A stretch of 5,709 nt of DNA from NCBI GenBank assembly GCA_965656605.1, contig CBFHLC010000074.1:1-5709 (forward strand). The letters are read 5' to 3'. The translations under genes were made by a program, and so were the position numbers. The first letter of the stretch is position 1. Every line of letters begins with the position of its first letter. The DNA comes from Litorivicinus sp965656605. GTDB taxonomy: Bacteria; Pseudomonadota; Gammaproteobacteria; Pseudomonadales; Litorivicinaceae. Shown here piece after piece: positions 5,502-5,709 of this stretch. The notes under the pieces are model-generated. The model searched no databases. It was not told where the DNA came from and saw nothing but the letters and a program-made list of their open reading frames with translations.

Positions 5502-5709
5502 ATCACGCAAGAAGCATACGAAGCCCATCAGGACAACTGGAACGACCGTATGGCGCACGCCGAGGCGATGGTGCCATTGGCTGGAAAACTGGTGCGCGAA
5601 CGGGGTATTGAAACCAGTGTGTTTGGGCGTCTGCTCAATAACCGCGGGGTTGTCGATATTATCAAGGCACACCGCTTTGCTCGCCAGATTGAAAGTGAAG
5701 AGTTGAGCG
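5499..5709 (+). CDS. gap: Glyceraldehyde-3-phosphate dehydrogenase with N-terminal extension (5' part)
   Basis: Seventy codons are present and the frame is open to the window end, so the gene is cut by the boundary. It starts MITQEAYEAHQDNWNDRMAH and contains EAMVPLAGKLVRERGIETSV, then FGRLLNNRGVVDIIKAHRFA and RQIESEELS. This matches the N-terminal extension of the long (about 480-residue) GAPDHs of Pseudomonas and Vibrio, which precedes the NAD(P)-binding Rossmann domain; the Rossmann and catalytic parts lie outside the window. The complete enzyme would interconvert glyceraldehyde-3-phosphate and 1,3-bisphosphoglycerate in the cytosol. The 106-bp AT-rich gap upstream suggests its own promoter, but I see no convincing hexamer pair. 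The identification rests on remembered similarity of the extension only, with no catalytic residue visible. Confidence 0.78.
   Translation, partial: MITQEAYEAHQDNWNDRMAHAEAMVPLAGKLVRERGIETSVFGRLLNNRGVVDIIKAHRFARQIESEELS

Noticed and set aside
5478..5672. Minus-strand open frame over the start of the GAPDH gene
   Set aside because: The plus strand encodes a recognisable GAPDH extension with a well-placed ribosome binding site; the antisense frame has no support.

Overview
The window reads like a chromosomal stretch from a gammaproteobacterium, probably a marine or Oceanospirillales-like one. That assignment is low confidence. It rests on the E. coli-like character of the CueR, YfcG and YoaB-type proteins and on a glyceraldehyde-3-phosphate dehydrogenase with the long N-terminal extension seen in Pseudomonas and Vibrio. 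Gene density is high, coding strands switch several times, and no mobile element, CRISPR array or integrase is visible.

Layout. (1) Positions 48-1089, minus strand: a two-gene unit with a 4-bp ATGA overlap. It encodes a HAD-superfamily protein whose motif I has lost both catalytic aspartates, followed by a YoaB-type RidA-family protein and a probable intrinsic terminator. (2) Positions 1168-3695: a divergent copper-homeostasis pair, cueR (minus) and copA (plus), sharing a 47-bp gap that holds a perfect 27-bp palindrome, the CueR operator. (3) Positions 3694-3825, directly after copA: a remnant of a DUF411 gene, truncated at its 5' end and interrupted by an in-frame TAA. (4) Positions 3827-4000, minus strand: tRNA-Ser(UGA) with its own promoter and terminator. 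(5) Positions 4092-5392, plus strand: a YfcG-type glutathione S-transferase overlapping a LysE/RhtB-family exporter at GTGA. (6) Position 5499 to the window end: the first 70 codons of the extended GAPDH.

How the genes work together. CueR senses cytoplasmic Cu(I) and switches on CopA, which exports it. The DUF411 remnant suggests that an ancestor also carried a small putative periplasmic metal-binding protein downstream of copA, now lost. The GST (disulfide and glutathione redox) and the LysE-type exporter are probably translationally coupled. The HAD/RidA pair may be a metabolite-damage or repair unit, but its substrate cannot be read from the sequence.

The most notable points are the catalytically degenerate HAD motif I; the DUF411 remnant at the copA stop codon; and the geometry of the cueR-copA gap, where both start codons lie exactly 24 nt from the dyad centre and the predicted copA +1 falls on the A of its ATG, implying a leaderless mRNA. 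I found no convincing evidence of a wholly new multi-gene system.
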